From: Anaerolineaceae bacterium
GTDB taxonomy: Bacteria > Chloroflexota > Anaerolineae > Anaerolineales > Villigracilaceae
Reading direction: 5' to 3'
Length of the DNA stretch: 38,052 nucleotides
Assembly: GCA_003598975.1 (NCBI GenBank)
Contig: QZIJ01000098.1
Location: 1-38,052, forward strand
Each line of letters begins with the position of its first letter. Positions within the stretch are counted from its first letter, which is position 1. Of this stretch, positions 25,255-35,169 are shown one piece after another. Under the pieces are notes generated by a model. The model saw nothing but the letters and a program-made list of their open reading frames with translations. It ran no database searches and was not told the origin of the DNA. The position numbers and the translations under genes are program-made.

Positions 25255-27039
25255 ATGAGCGATGCTTTGAGCGGACACAGAATCGAACTGCCTGCCAGCA
25301 TTATCATCCGAGACCTGGCGCAGATCATCCAGAAAAGCCCGATCGATATCATCAAAAAACTGATGACGAATGGTGTGATGGCGACCATCAATCAAGCCGT
25401 GGATTTTGACACGGCGGCGATTGTGGTGGCCGAATATGGATTCGAGGCCGTTCCCGAAGAGATCTTGGAAGCCCCGATAGAGGAGGTGGGGGAGGTGCCG
25501 TTGTGGCGGCAGATGATTGCAGGGGAGGATCAGTCCCTGCTCAAGAGCCGCGCACCGGTGGTGACCATCCTCGGTCACGTGGACCACGGCAAAACGTCCC
25601 TTTTGGACGCCATCCGCCAGACGGATGTGGCCGCGGGCGAGGCGGGCGGGATCACCCAGCACATCGGCGCCTACCAGGTGGAGCAAAAGGGACGCACCAT
25701 CACCTTCCTCGATACGCCCGGTCACGCCGCCTTCACGGCCATGCGCGCCCGCGGCGCGCAGGGCGCGGACGTGGTTGTCCTCGTCGTTGCGGCGGATGAT
25801 GGTGTGATGCCCCAGACCAAGGAGGCCATCGCACATGCCAAGGCGGCGCGCGTCCCGATCATCGTGGCACTCAATAAAGTGGACAAACCCAACGCCAACC
25901 CCGATCGTGTGAAGCAACAACTGGCCGAACAGGAACTCGTCCCCGATGACTGGGGCGGGCAGACGCTGGTCGTCCCCGTTTCCGCGAAACAAAAGCAGGG
26001 CATTGGCGACCTGTTGGAAGCCATTTTGCTGGTGGCCGACAACACCGAGATCCGCGCCAACCCGGGCGGCAAGGTGATTGGCACGATCATTGAAGCCGAA
26101 TTGGACAAAACCAAAGGCGTGGTCGCCACGCTCCTCGTTCAAAATGGGACTCTCCAACCCGGTGACATTGTGGTGGCTGGGACGGCCTTCGGCCGCATCA
26201 AAGCCATGACCGATTTTCGCGGCAAACCGCTCAAGAAGGCGGGACCGTCCACCCCGGTGTTGGTGATGGGACTCTCCGATATGCCCTCCGCCGGTGACCT
26301 GTTCGAGACCGCCGCGACCGACCGTGAAGCGCGCGAGACCGTCACCGAGCGCTCCGATGCCATCAAGAAAAAATCGCAGGAGCGCAGAAAAGTCTCGCTC
26401 GAGGACCTGTTCACTGCCTACGAAAAAGGCGAAGCAAAATCACTCAACCTCGTTCTCAAGGCCGATGTGCAGGGGTCGCTCGAACCCATCCTCGGCGAGT
26501 TGGATAAACTGGGCGAAGGCAAGATCACCATCAATGTGCTTTACGCCGAAACGGGCAACATCGGCGAGAATGATGTGATGCTCGCCTCTGCATCGAAAGC
26601 CATCATCCTCGGATTCAACGTCCAGGCCGAAGTGGCCGCGCGTCGTCTCGCGGAAACAGAGGGCGTGGATGTCCGTCTTTATGACATTATCTATCGCCTC
26701 ACCGAAGACATCGAAAAAGCGCTCAAGGGCATGCTCGCGCCTGAATTTGTGGAGCGATTGCTCGGCAAGGCGCAGGTGCTCAAGGTCTTCCCAATCTCGA
26801 AGATTGGTAAGATCGCAGGATGCCGCGTGCTCGAAGGCGAACTCCGCCGCAACGGCAAGATCCGCATGAAGCGCGGCAGTGACATCGTCTTTGAAGGCGA
26901 ATTGTCCTCGCTCAAGCATGAAAAAGAGGATATGCGCGAGGTTCGCACCGGGTTTGAGTGCGGCGTGGGACTCAAGAACTTCCATGACATCGAGCCGGGC
27001 GACATCATTGAGTGCTACGTTTTGGAGAAGTCGGAATAA
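25255..27039 (+). CDS. infB: Translation initiation factor IF-2 (short form)
   Basis: GTPase that brings fMet-tRNA to the 30S subunit and promotes subunit joining. The 594-residue product is short, lacking the long N-terminal extension of enterobacterial IF-2. IF2_N domain (about 10-60), then G1 GHVDHGKT (107-114), switch II DTPGH (153-157) and G4 NKVD (207-210). Later domains end in [21 protein letters not shown], the conserved C2 ending. AAGGAGGTG lies 5 nt before the ATG, one of the best ribosome sites in the window. It follows ylxR and precedes rbfA. Confidence 0.97.
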   Translation: MSDALSGHRIELPASIIIRDLAQIIQKSPIDIIKKLMTNGVMATINQAVDFDTAAIVVAEYGFEAVPEEILEAPIEEVGEVPLWRQMIAGEDQSLLKSRAPVVTILGHVDHGKTSLLDAIRQTDVAAGEAGGITQHIGAYQVEQKGRTITFLDTPGHAAFTAMRARGAQGADVVVLVVAADDGVMPQTKEAIAHAKAARVPIIVALNKVDKPNANPDRVKQQLAEQELVPDDWGGQTLVVPVSAKQKQGIGDLLEAILLVADNTEIRANPGGKVIGTIIEAELDKTKGVVATLLVQNGTLQPGDIVVAGTAFGRIKAMTDFRGKPLKKAGPSTPVLVMGLSDMPSAGDLFETAATDREARETVTERSDAIKKKSQERRKVSLEDLFTAYEKGEAKSLNLVLKADVQGSLEPILGELDKLGEGKITINVLYAETGNIGENDVMLASASKAIILGFNVQAEVAARRLAETEGVDVRLYDIIYRLTEDIEKALKGMLAPEFVERLLGKAQVLKVFPISKIGKIAGCRVLEGELRRNGKIRMKRGSDIVFEGELSSLKHEKEDMREVRTGFECGVGLKNFHDIEPGDIIECYVLEKSE

Positions 27040-27049
27040 AACGTAATGC

Positions 27050-27084
27050 GTAAAACGTAAAGTTCCTTATGCTTTACGTTTTAC
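27050..27084. repeat. Inverted repeat between infB and rbfA
   Basis: GTAAAACGTAAAG (27050-27062) and CTTTACGTTTTAC (27072-27084) are 13-bp perfect complements. The stretch is made of ACGTAA/TTTACG words. No long T-tract follows. Confidence 0.65.
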
Positions 27085-27102
27085 GTTTCATTTTAGGAAA
27101 CC

Positions 27103-27459
27103 ATGCCATCAGGAGTCCGTTTACAACGCATTGCGGATCGAATCCGCCAGGAACTCTCGGAGATGCTCATCCGCGAGATCAGTGACCCGCGCCTCGAACT
27201 CATCTACGTCACCGACGTGAAAGTGGATCGGGAACTGGCCTACGCCGACGTTTTCGTCTCCGCGATCGAGGGACACGAACGCAGTAAAGAAGTGTTGACC
27301 GGCCTCGAAAGCGCCAGCGGCTTCATCCGTCGGACTTTGGCCGGGCGCGTGGACCTGCGCGTTTTTCCCCGCCTCCGCTTCCACTGGGACCCCACACCCG
27401 AAAACGCCGACCAGATCGAAAAGAAACTGGCAGAGTTACGAGCGAAAAAACAGGCATGA
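27103..27459 (+). CDS. rbfA: Ribosome-binding factor A
   Basis: A 118-residue KH-fold protein that helps mature the 16S rRNA 5' end in the 30S subunit. Landmarks are RLQRIADRIRQELSEMLIREI, DPRLELIYVTDVKVDRELAYADVFV and a C-terminal LRVFPRLRFHWDPTPENADQIEKKL. Length is typical. AGGAAA precedes the ATG. It sits downstream of infB as in most bacterial nusA operons, and a DHH phosphoesterase follows, another classic member of this neighbourhood. Confidence 0.95.
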   Translation: MPSGVRLQRIADRIRQELSEMLIREISDPRLELIYVTDVKVDRELAYADVFVSAIEGHERSKEVLTGLESASGFIRRTLAGRVDLRVFPRLRFHWDPTPENADQIEKKLAELRAKKQA

Positions 27460-27462
27460 ATC

Positions 27463-27482
27463 AGTACCAATGACTTGGTACT
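27463..27482 (+). terminator. Hairpin after rbfA, possible weak terminator
   Basis: AGTACCAA (27463-27470) and TTGGTACT (27475-27482) form an 8-bp stem with a 4-nt loop. Only TGTTAATG follows, so termination may be partial. Confidence 0.45.
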
Positions 27483-27543
27483 TGTTAATGCGCCACTTAC
27501 AAAAAGGCAGTACAATAAACACGAAAAAGGAGAGATAGCAAAA

Positions 27544-27558
27544 ACGTTACTGTAACGT
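27544..27558. promoter_or_regulatory. Palindrome upstream of the DHH phosphoesterase gene
   Basis: ACGTTAC-T-GTAACGT is a perfect 15-bp palindrome, 17 bp before the ATG, resembling a repressor operator half-site pair. A GGAGAG run at 27528-27533, about 40 bp before the ATG, has no start codon at a usable distance. Confidence 0.35.
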
Positions 27559-27574
27559 GGGCTAGTTCACTACA

Positions 27575-28543
27575 ATGGAAAGTGCGATCATTACACAAAT
27601 TGGGGATCGTCTTAACCAGGCACAAAGCATCCTCATTGCATCTCATGTCCGCCCGGATGGCGACGCCATCGGTTCGTTGCTCGCCATTGGGCTTGCTTTG
27701 CAAAACGCGGGAAAGACCGTCCAGATGGTCTTGCAGGATGGCGTCCCGGCCTCGTTCCGTTATTTGGAGGGACACGATCAGGTCCAGAAAGAACCGAAAG
27801 GAGAGTGGGACACGTTCATCTCGGTGGACTGCGCCGATTTCAAACGTCTCGGCAAGCCATTCGAGTCCATCCGCAAACCCGATATCAACATTGACCATCA
27901 CATCACCAACGAAAGATTTGGAGCATTGAACCTCATCGTCGGCGAAGAGGTGGCCACCTCGGCCATTCTCACCGACTGCCTGCCTCAGTGGGGACTGGAG
28001 ATTACGCAGCCTGTCGCCTCCGCGCTGTTGACGGGCATCGTCACCGACACGCTCGGATTCCGCACTGCCAATACCACCCCCGAATCGCTTCGACAATCTG
28101 CCTTGCTGATGGAACGCGGCGCGAACCTGCCCGAACTCTACATGCGCACTCTCGTGCGGAAGTCCTATCCCGCGGCGCGCTATTGGGGCGCGGGCCTCTC
28201 CAGCCTCGAACGCTCGGACGGACTCGTCTGGGGCACGCTGACCCTTACCGACCGAAAGGCCGCGGGCTATGGCGGCAACGACGACGCCGACCTGATCAAC
28301 CTCATCTCCGCCATTGATGGCTCGAAGGTGGGTATGATCTTCGTGGAGCAGGCCGATAGTCACGTCAAGATCTCGTGGCGGGCGCTTGAAGATGGGATTG
28401 ATGTATCGAAGGTCGCGAAACACTTCAACGGCGGCGGTCACGCTGCGGCGGCCGGGGCGGATATCCCCGGCAAATTGAGCGAGATCCAGCCTCTCGTCCT
28501 GAAGACGACGCGAGAAATGCTGGGTTTCATTGAGTCTACCTAA
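27575..28543 (+). CDS. DHH/DHHA1 family phosphoesterase (NrnA-like)
   Basis: A 322-residue bifunctional oligoribonuclease/pAp-phosphatase-like protein. Motif SHVRPDGDAIGS (23-34) with DHH motif NIDHHITN (105-112) forms the metal site, and GGGHAAAAG near the C-terminus is the DHHA1 motif. NrnA degrades nanoRNAs and dephosphorylates pAp in Firmicutes. A GdpP- or RecJ-like role is less likely because extra domains are absent. Its place between rbfA and truB is the usual one. No clear ribosome site precedes the ATG at 27575, so the start is moderately certain. The HVRPDGD start region fits family N-termini. Confidence 0.92.
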   Translation: MESAIITQIGDRLNQAQSILIASHVRPDGDAIGSLLAIGLALQNAGKTVQMVLQDGVPASFRYLEGHDQVQKEPKGEWDTFISVDCADFKRLGKPFESIRKPDINIDHHITNERFGALNLIVGEEVATSAILTDCLPQWGLEITQPVASALLTGIVTDTLGFRTANTTPESLRQSALLMERGANLPELYMRTLVRKSYPAARYWGAGLSSLERSDGLVWGTLTLTDRKAAGYGGNDDADLINLISAIDGSKVGMIFVEQADSHVKISWRALEDGIDVSKVAKHFNGGGHAAAAGADIPGKLSEIQPLVLKTTREMLGFIEST

Positions 28544-28610
28544 ATTGGACAAATTTGGTAGAATATAAACGTGGTTGATTGAAACCATCCATTTCCAGGA
28601 GGAAAACGCA

Positions 28611-29555
28611 ATGAACAGTCAAGATATCAAGAACGCCATCTCCGGCGTCCTCGTTGTGGACAAGCCCGTGGGCATGACTTCGCACGATGTGGTGGAGGCA
28701 ATTCGCCGTGGGACGGGCATTCGCCGCGCCGGACATACCGGCACACTGGACCCGCGCGCTTCGGGCGTGCTGGTCATTCTCATTGGCCCGGCTGTGCGCC
28801 TGAGCGAGTACGTCTCCGCATCGGATAAACGCTACCAGGCCATCATCCGCCTCGGTTCCAGCACTGACACATTCGACGCGGATGGGAAATTCGTTCAATC
28901 GAACCAGCCGGTCAATGTGACCGAGGAACAGTTCGAGAAGATTCTCAAGAATTTCGAGGGCGAGATCGAGCAGACTCCCCCACCGTATTCCGCCGTCAAA
29001 GTGGGCGGACGCCGCGCCTATGATATGGCGCGTCAGGGTGAAGAAGTGGAGCTGGCCCCGCGCAAGATTCAGGTGCATCACCTCGAGGTGCTCGAATGGG
29101 CGCCGCCCGAAGTGGTGGTGGATGTGCATTGTTCCAGCGGAACCTACGTCCGCTCACTGGCGAATGATATCGGCGTCCAACTCGGCACGGGCGCGTACCT
29201 CGTCGGCTTGCGCCGCACCAAGAGCGGACGCTTCAGCCTGCGCGACGCCACGCCTCTCCGCAAGTTGCAGGAGGCCTTCCAGGCGGGCAATTGGTATCAA
29301 TACCTCATCCCCGCCGCTGAGGCGCTCGCCGATTGGCCTGCTGTGGAATTGAATCCCGATGAGGTCGAGGAAGTCCGTCACGGCCATCGCGTGAAGATGG
29401 CCGCCGACGCGCCCACCACCGAAATGGTGCGAGGCGTGAGCGCCGCGGGTGAACTGATTGCCCTCATGATTCCAGCGGCAAATCCTGAAGACGGTTCTCC
29501 CGAATGGCAGCCCAAGAAGGTGTTCTTCACCAGCGAAGCCAAGGGCGAAAATTAA
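28611..29555 (+). CDS. truB: tRNA pseudouridine(55) synthase TruB
   Basis: Converts U55 of the tRNA T-loop to pseudouridine. The 314-residue product opens with GVLVVDKPVGMTSHDVV. The catalytic Asp47 lies in GHTGTLDPRASGVL, and YSAVKVGGRRAYDMAR and SSGTYVRSLANDIG follow. A C-terminal PUA-like part covers about 235-314. ATG at 28611 follows AGGAGG. It ends at 29555; a 14-bp hairpin follows, then ribF. Confidence 0.96.
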   Translation: MNSQDIKNAISGVLVVDKPVGMTSHDVVEAIRRGTGIRRAGHTGTLDPRASGVLVILIGPAVRLSEYVSASDKRYQAIIRLGSSTDTFDADGKFVQSNQPVNVTEEQFEKILKNFEGEIEQTPPPYSAVKVGGRRAYDMARQGEEVELAPRKIQVHHLEVLEWAPPEVVVDVHCSSGTYVRSLANDIGVQLGTGAYLVGLRRTKSGRFSLRDATPLRKLQEAFQAGNWYQYLIPAAEALADWPAVELNPDEVEEVRHGHRVKMAADAPTTEMVRGVSAAGELIALMIPAANPEDGSPEWQPKKVFFTSEAKGEN

Positions 29556-29557
29556 TA

Positions 29558-29590
29558 AGAAACCAGGTTTCTTGCAGAAATCTGGTTTCT
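29558..29590 (+). promoter_or_regulatory. Strong hairpin between truB and ribF
   Basis: AGAAACCAGGTTTC (29558-29571) pairs with GAAATCTGGTTTCT (29577-29590), with 13 of 14 matches and one G-U, around TTGCA. CCCC follows instead of a T-tract, so it is more likely a stability or processing element than a terminator. Confidence 0.5.
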
Positions 29591-29605
29591 CCCCTCAATT
29601 TACCT

Positions 29606-30523
29606 GTGCAACATTATCGTTCCCTCGCCGACGTTTCGATTCAAAATGCCTGGCTGACCATTGGCGTCTTCGATGGCATTCATCGCGGTCACCAGGCCAT
29701 CCTTCAAACACTGGCGGCAGGCGCGCACCAAAACGGCGCGCCTGCCGTTCTGCTTACCTTTGACCCGCATCCCGCCGTCGTGCTCGCAGGACGCGACATC
29801 AAACTGCTGACCACGCCCGACGAACGCGCCGCGCTCGCCTCCTCGCTGGACGTGGATGCGGTCATCACCCATCCCTTCGACCGATCGGTGGCTGACAGTT
29901 CCGCGCGCGAATTCATGTCGCGGCTGAAGGAGCACCTCGGTTTGAGTCATCTTCTCATCGGCTACGACTTTGCGCTCGGAAAAAACCGCGAAGGCAACAC
30001 CCAGCGGCTGACCGAACTGGGCCGCGAACTCGGATACACCACCGACGTCATGGCCGCCATCAGTGACGAGAGCGGTGTCATCTCCTCGACGGAGATCCGC
30101 AAACTCGTCTCGCTGGGAAGCGTGGACGCGGCCGCGAACTTACTTGGCCGTCCGTACGCGCTTTCAGGGACGGTCATCCACGGGGACGGGCGCGGGCGAC
30201 ACATCAAAATCCCGACCGCCAACATCCACTATCCCGAATCCAAACTTCTACCCGCCAACGGAATCTACGCCTGCCGCGCCCGCCTCGGCGCGGACCTTTA
30301 CGCGGCCGCCACCAACATCGGCTACAACCCCACTTTCACTCCCGACAAACGTACCGTCAACGTGGAAGCGCACATCCTCGATTTTGACCGCGACCTCTAC
30401 GGCGAAACATTGACCCTCGAATTCATCTCGCGCCTGCGTGATGAGGCGAAATTCGATTCTGTGGACGCGTTGCTGACTCAAATCCACGCGGATATCGAGC
30501 AGACGCGCAAGATCATCAAATAG
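29606..30523 (+). CDS. ribF: Bifunctional riboflavin kinase / FAD synthetase
   Basis: Makes FMN and FAD from riboflavin. From the GTG at 29606 the product has 305 residues. The N-terminal adenylyltransferase has IGVFDGIHRGHQ, TFDPHP and SSTEIRKLV. The C-terminal kinase has SGTVIHGDGRGRHIKIPTAN and ends in EFISRLRDEAKF. The frame is open upstream into truB, but family N-termini begin at about HYRSLADV, so the GTG (no ribosome site visible) is chosen. It is the last gene of the nusA-to-ribF cluster. Confidence 0.94.
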   Translation: MQHYRSLADVSIQNAWLTIGVFDGIHRGHQAILQTLAAGAHQNGAPAVLLTFDPHPAVVLAGRDIKLLTTPDERAALASSLDVDAVITHPFDRSVADSSAREFMSRLKEHLGLSHLLIGYDFALGKNREGNTQRLTELGRELGYTTDVMAAISDESGVISSTEIRKLVSLGSVDAAANLLGRPYALSGTVIHGDGRGRHIKIPTANIHYPESKLLPANGIYACRARLGADLYAAATNIGYNPTFTPDKRTVNVEAHILDFDRDLYGETLTLEFISRLRDEAKFDSVDALLTQIHADIEQTRKIIK

Positions 30524-30580
30524 GAATCCCGAAGTTCCACTGCGGGAACTGACCCTCCAAAAGCAGAACTTTCGGATTCC
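30523..30580 (+). terminator. Long imperfect hairpin after ribF
   Basis: GGAATCC (30523-30529) pairs with GGATTCC (30574-30580), and inner CGAA/TTCG and GTTC/GAAC pairings extend the stem with small bulges. A TTCTG tail is weak, so termination is plausible but not certain. Confidence 0.45.
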
Positions 30581-30660
30581 TTCTGACTCGGCTGGTAACA
30601 AATCGGGGATTTGAGTTGTCCTCTTGGTATCATTGCCCTTATTGGAAAGCGAGGTTTTTT

Positions 30661-31299
30661 ATGTTCCCCATGGATCAAGACCGCAGAAAAGAAGAGGAAC
30701 GCGTCCGCAAGGAAGGACGCCTGCCGCCTGGCCAGGCGTTGACGTTGAAGTTTCCTGTCTTGCATTATGGACCTGTCCCGCCGTTCAACCCATCCACGTG
30801 GAATTTCCGCGTCTGGGGTGAAGTGGAGCAAGAAAAAGCCTGGACGTGGGACGAATTCAATCAGTTGCCGCGCGCCAAAATCCAGATGGACATTCACTGC
30901 GTGACGCGCTGGAGCAAGGTCGACACGGTCTGGGAGGGAGTTTCGGTGAAGGCTCTCGTGGATGGTGGCCTCATCAAGATCAAGCCGACCGCCACGCATG
31001 TGATGCAACATGCCGAATACGGGTTCACCGTCAACCTGCCGCTCGAGGTGGTGTTGGCTGACAATTTCTTGCTCGCGACCCATCTGAACGGCGAGCCGAT
31101 TACGCCCGACCATGGTTATCCCCTGCGCGGGGTGGTGGGGTTCATCCCCAGCCGAGAGGATCTGGAAACGCCCTATTTCTGGAAAGGCGCCAAGTGGCTG
31201 CGCTCGTTGGAGTTCATGCCGCGTGACCGCCTGGGTTTTTGGGAACAGGCGGGTTACCACAACCGCGCGGATGTGTGGAAAGAAGAGAGAATGGGTTAA
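30661..31299 (+). CDS. Sulfite-oxidase-like molybdopterin oxidoreductase
   Basis: A 212-residue protein of the oxidoreductase molybdopterin-binding family (PF00174), shorter than true sulfite oxidases. The putative molybdenum-ligand Cys lies in MDIHCVTRWSKVD (about 75-87), followed by WEGVSVKAL and EPITPDHGYPLRGVVGF, which lines the cofactor pocket. No signal peptide is seen, so it is probably cytoplasmic, unlike MsrP. ATG at 30661 follows GAGG. The moaA gene 3 kb away makes part of the molybdenum cofactor but is not in the same transcript. Substrate unknown. Confidence 0.9.
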   Translation: MFPMDQDRRKEEERVRKEGRLPPGQALTLKFPVLHYGPVPPFNPSTWNFRVWGEVEQEKAWTWDEFNQLPRAKIQMDIHCVTRWSKVDTVWEGVSVKALVDGGLIKIKPTATHVMQHAEYGFTVNLPLEVVLADNFLLATHLNGEPITPDHGYPLRGVVGFIPSREDLETPYFWKGAKWLRSLEFMPRDRLGFWEQAGYHNRADVWKEERMG

Positions 31300-31302
31300 T
31301 GC

Positions 31303-31336
31303 AAACGGGCGAGGAACAACACCTCGCCCGTTTTTT
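31303..31336 (+). terminator. Rho-independent terminator
   Basis: The 12-bp stem AAACGGGCGAGG (31303-31314) / CCTCGCCCGTTT (31322-31333) with a 7-nt loop runs into TTTTTT. It separates the molybdoprotein gene from convergent cysS. Confidence 0.93.
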
Positions 31337-31351
31337 GTTTGGGTGGGGGAA

Positions 31352-32749
<1,398 letters not shown>

Positions 32750-32792
32750 GGTGAAACCTTTTCTGCAGAATGAAATGAACATCCGCCCGAAG

Positions 32793-32878
32793 GCACATGG
32801 TTTAAATGGAACCGCGAAGCAATAGCCGCAGAACTGATTCCTTTGCGACTATTTTACTTCGCGGTCAACAACATGTGC
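32793..32878. repeat. 86-bp imperfect inverted repeat between the PIN-TRAM gene and cysS
   Basis: Outer arms are GCACATG (32793-32799) / CATGTGC (32872-32878). Inner arms are ACCGCGAAG (32811-32819) / CTTCGCGGT (32857-32865), extended by ATAG/CTAT and CGCA/TGCG pairs. Together they form a bulged long hairpin. No T-tract follows on either strand. Confidence 0.6.
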
Positions 32879-32910
32879 AATGAAAGATTCTCATTTACCT
32901 GTGAGCCTGT

Positions 32911-33984
32911 CTACTTCTTTTTTTTGCTGTTTTCTTCCACGCGGGCGAAGATCATCCGTCCCGCGGCGGTTTGCAGGATCTTGGAGACGGTCACTTCGCG
33001 GTACTCGCCGATGACATCCTTGCCGTTTTCCACCACAACCATTGTGCCATCGTCCATGTAGCCCACGCCCTGTCCATATTCCTTGCCTTCCTGGATGACG
33101 TTGATGCGCAGGACTTCGCCCGGCAGAACCACGGATTTGACCGCGTTGGTCAGTTCGTTGATGTTGAGGATGGTGACGCCCTGCAACTCGGCCACGCGGT
33201 TGAGATTGTAATCGTTGGTCAGAATCGGACATTTGAGTTGGCGCGCCAGCACGACGAGTTTATCGTCCACTTCACGCACCCCGTCCACGTCAATATCGCT
33301 GACGCGGGTCATCACGTTGGGGAGTTTTTGCAGTTCGGCGATGGTCTCCATGCCGCGGCGGCCACGGGCGCGGCGTAGTCCGTCGGGGGAATCGGCGATG
33401 TATTGCAGTTCGTTCAGCACGAAGCGGGGGATGAGGAGCGTGCCGGGCAGGAAGCCCGTCTTGGCGATGTCACCCACCCGCCCGTCAATGATGACGCTGG
33501 TGTCGAGCAGAATGTTGCGGTTGAGATTGGTCCACGAGGAGGACCCTCCGCCCTCGCCGCCGCGTCCGCTGAGCGAGCCCAGCAATCCCATGATGTCGCC
33601 CTGACGCATGACAAAGAGCGAAACGCCAAAGTAGGAGAAGATCAGAACGCCGACGAAGGGTAGGATGCTCCCGAAGGGGTCGGGCAGAAGCGAGAGTGGA
33701 AAGGCCAGCAGGGCCGCCGTCAACAGACCGACAACCAGGCCAATCAATGCCGCGAAGAGCGTTTCCGCGGCCATGCGTCCAAGCGCAGAGCGGAGCGCGA
33801 GCGCGGGGCGGCTGGTCAAGTACGGTGTCAGGATAAATCCAACCAGAGCGCCGACCAGTCCAAACGCAAGCACGTAGATCAACACATCTTTCTGATAGAC
33901 GAGAGCCAGTTCCTGACCCGCATACCCACCCAGAAATCCGAACACCAGCATCCCCACAAAGCGGAGAAAAAATTCCAGGCTCAT
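32911..33984 (-). CDS. PIN and TRAM domain membrane protein, YacL-like
   Basis: A 357-residue protein. About four N-terminal membrane helices (residues 1-135) and a Gly/Ser-rich linker precede a PIN nuclease-fold domain starting at NILLDTSVIIDGRVGDI. Further acidic residues (ELQYIAD, DDKLVVLA, LTNDYNLNRVA) follow. A C-terminal TRAM-like RNA-binding domain (LRINVIQEGKEYGQGVGYMDDGT) comes last. This is the YacL architecture conserved in monoderm bacteria; its substrate is not established. GGAGGT lies 5 nt before ATG 33984. It precedes cysS on the same strand, matching the yacL-cysS vicinity of Firmicutes. Confidence 0.92.
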   Translation of the reverse strand: MSLEFFLRFVGMLVFGFLGGYAGQELALVYQKDVLIYVLAFGLVGALVGFILTPYLTSRPALALRSALGRMAAETLFAALIGLVVGLLTAALLAFPLSLLPDPFGSILPFVGVLIFSYFGVSLFVMRQGDIMGLLGSLSGRGGEGGGSSSWTNLNRNILLDTSVIIDGRVGDIAKTGFLPGTLLIPRFVLNELQYIADSPDGLRRARGRRGMETIAELQKLPNVMTRVSDIDVDGVREVDDKLVVLARQLKCPILTNDYNLNRVAELQGVTILNINELTNAVKSVVLPGEVLRINVIQEGKEYGQGVGYMDDGTMVVVENGKDVIGEYREVTVSKILQTAAGRMIFARVEENSKKKK

Positions 33985-34091
33985 AAGACCTCCAAATAAT
34001 GAAAAGAATAAGTGCAAATGCATGATAGCACGGCTGTATCCCTTCGTCAATTAGAAAGGGATAAGTCTCAAGTTGGGGACGAATTTTTGAA

Positions 34092-34119
34092 TTGCCCTCC
34101 CCGCCGTTCTGGATATAAT
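34092..34119 (+). promoter_or_regulatory. Promoter giving a near-leaderless moaA transcript
   Basis: TTGCCC (34092-34097) and TATAAT (34114-34119, perfect) are 16 bp apart. The expected start, about 34126, lies 2 nt before the moaA ATG (34128). No ribosome site is present. Confidence 0.65.
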
Positions 34120-34127
34120 GAGCGCTT

Positions 34128-35108
34128 ATGGCAATTGACCGTTTCGGACGCAAAATTCACTATCTTCGCATCAGTCTCACCGACCACTGCAACCTGCGCT
34201 GTATTTACTGCATGCCCGAAGACCAGACCTTCCGCCCCAACGCGGACCTCATGCAGGATGATGAGATTTACCTGCTCACCAGGCTTTTCGCGTCTTTGGG
34301 CTTCGACAAGATTCGGCTGACGGGCGGCGAGCCAACCGTGCGCGCCAATATCGTGGACATCGTGCGCGGCATTGCCCACACCGAAGGCATTCGCTCCGTT
34401 TCGCTCACAACGAATGGCCTGCTCCTGTCCAAACTGGCAAAACCTCTCGCGGACTCAGGACTGCACCGAGTCAACGTCTCGATAGACACGCTCAACCCCG
34501 AGAAGTTCAAGCGACTGACGCGTTGGGGCAGACTTGAGGAAGTCTGGGATGGAATCCTCGCGGCGGAAAACGCGGGGCTGATCCCCATCAAACTCAATGC
34601 GGTGGTTGTGCGCGGCTACAACGAAGACGATGTGGTTGATTTGGCCCGCCTGACAGTTGACCGTCCCTGGCAGATGCGCTTCATCGAAATGATGCCCTTC
34701 GCGGGCGTGACAGACATCCAAACGGGACAGGTGGTCACCGCCCAGGAGATTCGGGAACGCATCGAAGATTCCCTTGGCGATCTCGAAGTCTCCAACAATG
34801 GCAAACTGGACGGCGAAGCGCGGCTCTTCAAACTCCCCAATGCCAAAGGTGACGTGGGCTTCATCTCCTCCGTCACCCAGCCATTCTGCTCGGCCTGCAC
34901 CCGCGCCCGCCTCACAGCCGATGGCCGCCTGCGCCTCTGCCTGCTCCGCGAAAAAGAAGTGGACCTGCTCACCCCGCTCCGCGCGGGCGCGTCCCTGGAT
35001 GAACTTCGCCACCTCATTTTGGATGGCGTTTGGGATAAGCCCTGGGGGCACGGTCTGGCCGAAGGCGTCATCCCCCTCAACCGCGTGATGAACGAGATCG
35101 GGGGCTAA
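34128..35108 (+). CDS. moaA: GTP 3',8-cyclase MoaA (radical SAM)
   Basis: First step of molybdenum cofactor synthesis, acting with MoaC to turn GTP into cPMP. The 326-residue product has the radical-SAM cluster C21-C25-C28 (DHCNLRCIYCMP), GGEPTVR, and the second cluster region FCSACTRARLTADGRLRLCL. It ends in the required C-terminal GG (MNEIGG). The ATG has no ribosome site and the promoter sits right before it, so translation is probably leaderless. Other moa genes are not in the window. A sulfite-oxidase-like enzyme nearby would use the cofactor. Confidence 0.96.
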   Translation: MAIDRFGRKIHYLRISLTDHCNLRCIYCMPEDQTFRPNADLMQDDEIYLLTRLFASLGFDKIRLTGGEPTVRANIVDIVRGIAHTEGIRSVSLTTNGLLLSKLAKPLADSGLHRVNVSIDTLNPEKFKRLTRWGRLEEVWDGILAAENAGLIPIKLNAVVVRGYNEDDVVDLARLTVDRPWQMRFIEMMPFAGVTDIQTGQVVTAQEIRERIEDSLGDLEVSNNGKLDGEARLFKLPNAKGDVGFISSVTQPFCSACTRARLTADGRLRLCLLREKEVDLLTPLRAGASLDELRHLILDGVWDKPWGHGLAEGVIPLNRVMNEIGG

Positions 35109-35169
35109 AGCCCTGTTTTTAAGTTCCACATTCCAAGTTCATATCTTCAAACTTTCAAACATTCAAACC

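Noticed and set aside
27482-27516. Promoter TTGTTA...TACAAT before the DHH gene
   Set aside because: The spacing is 23 bp, too long for a sigma-70-type promoter.
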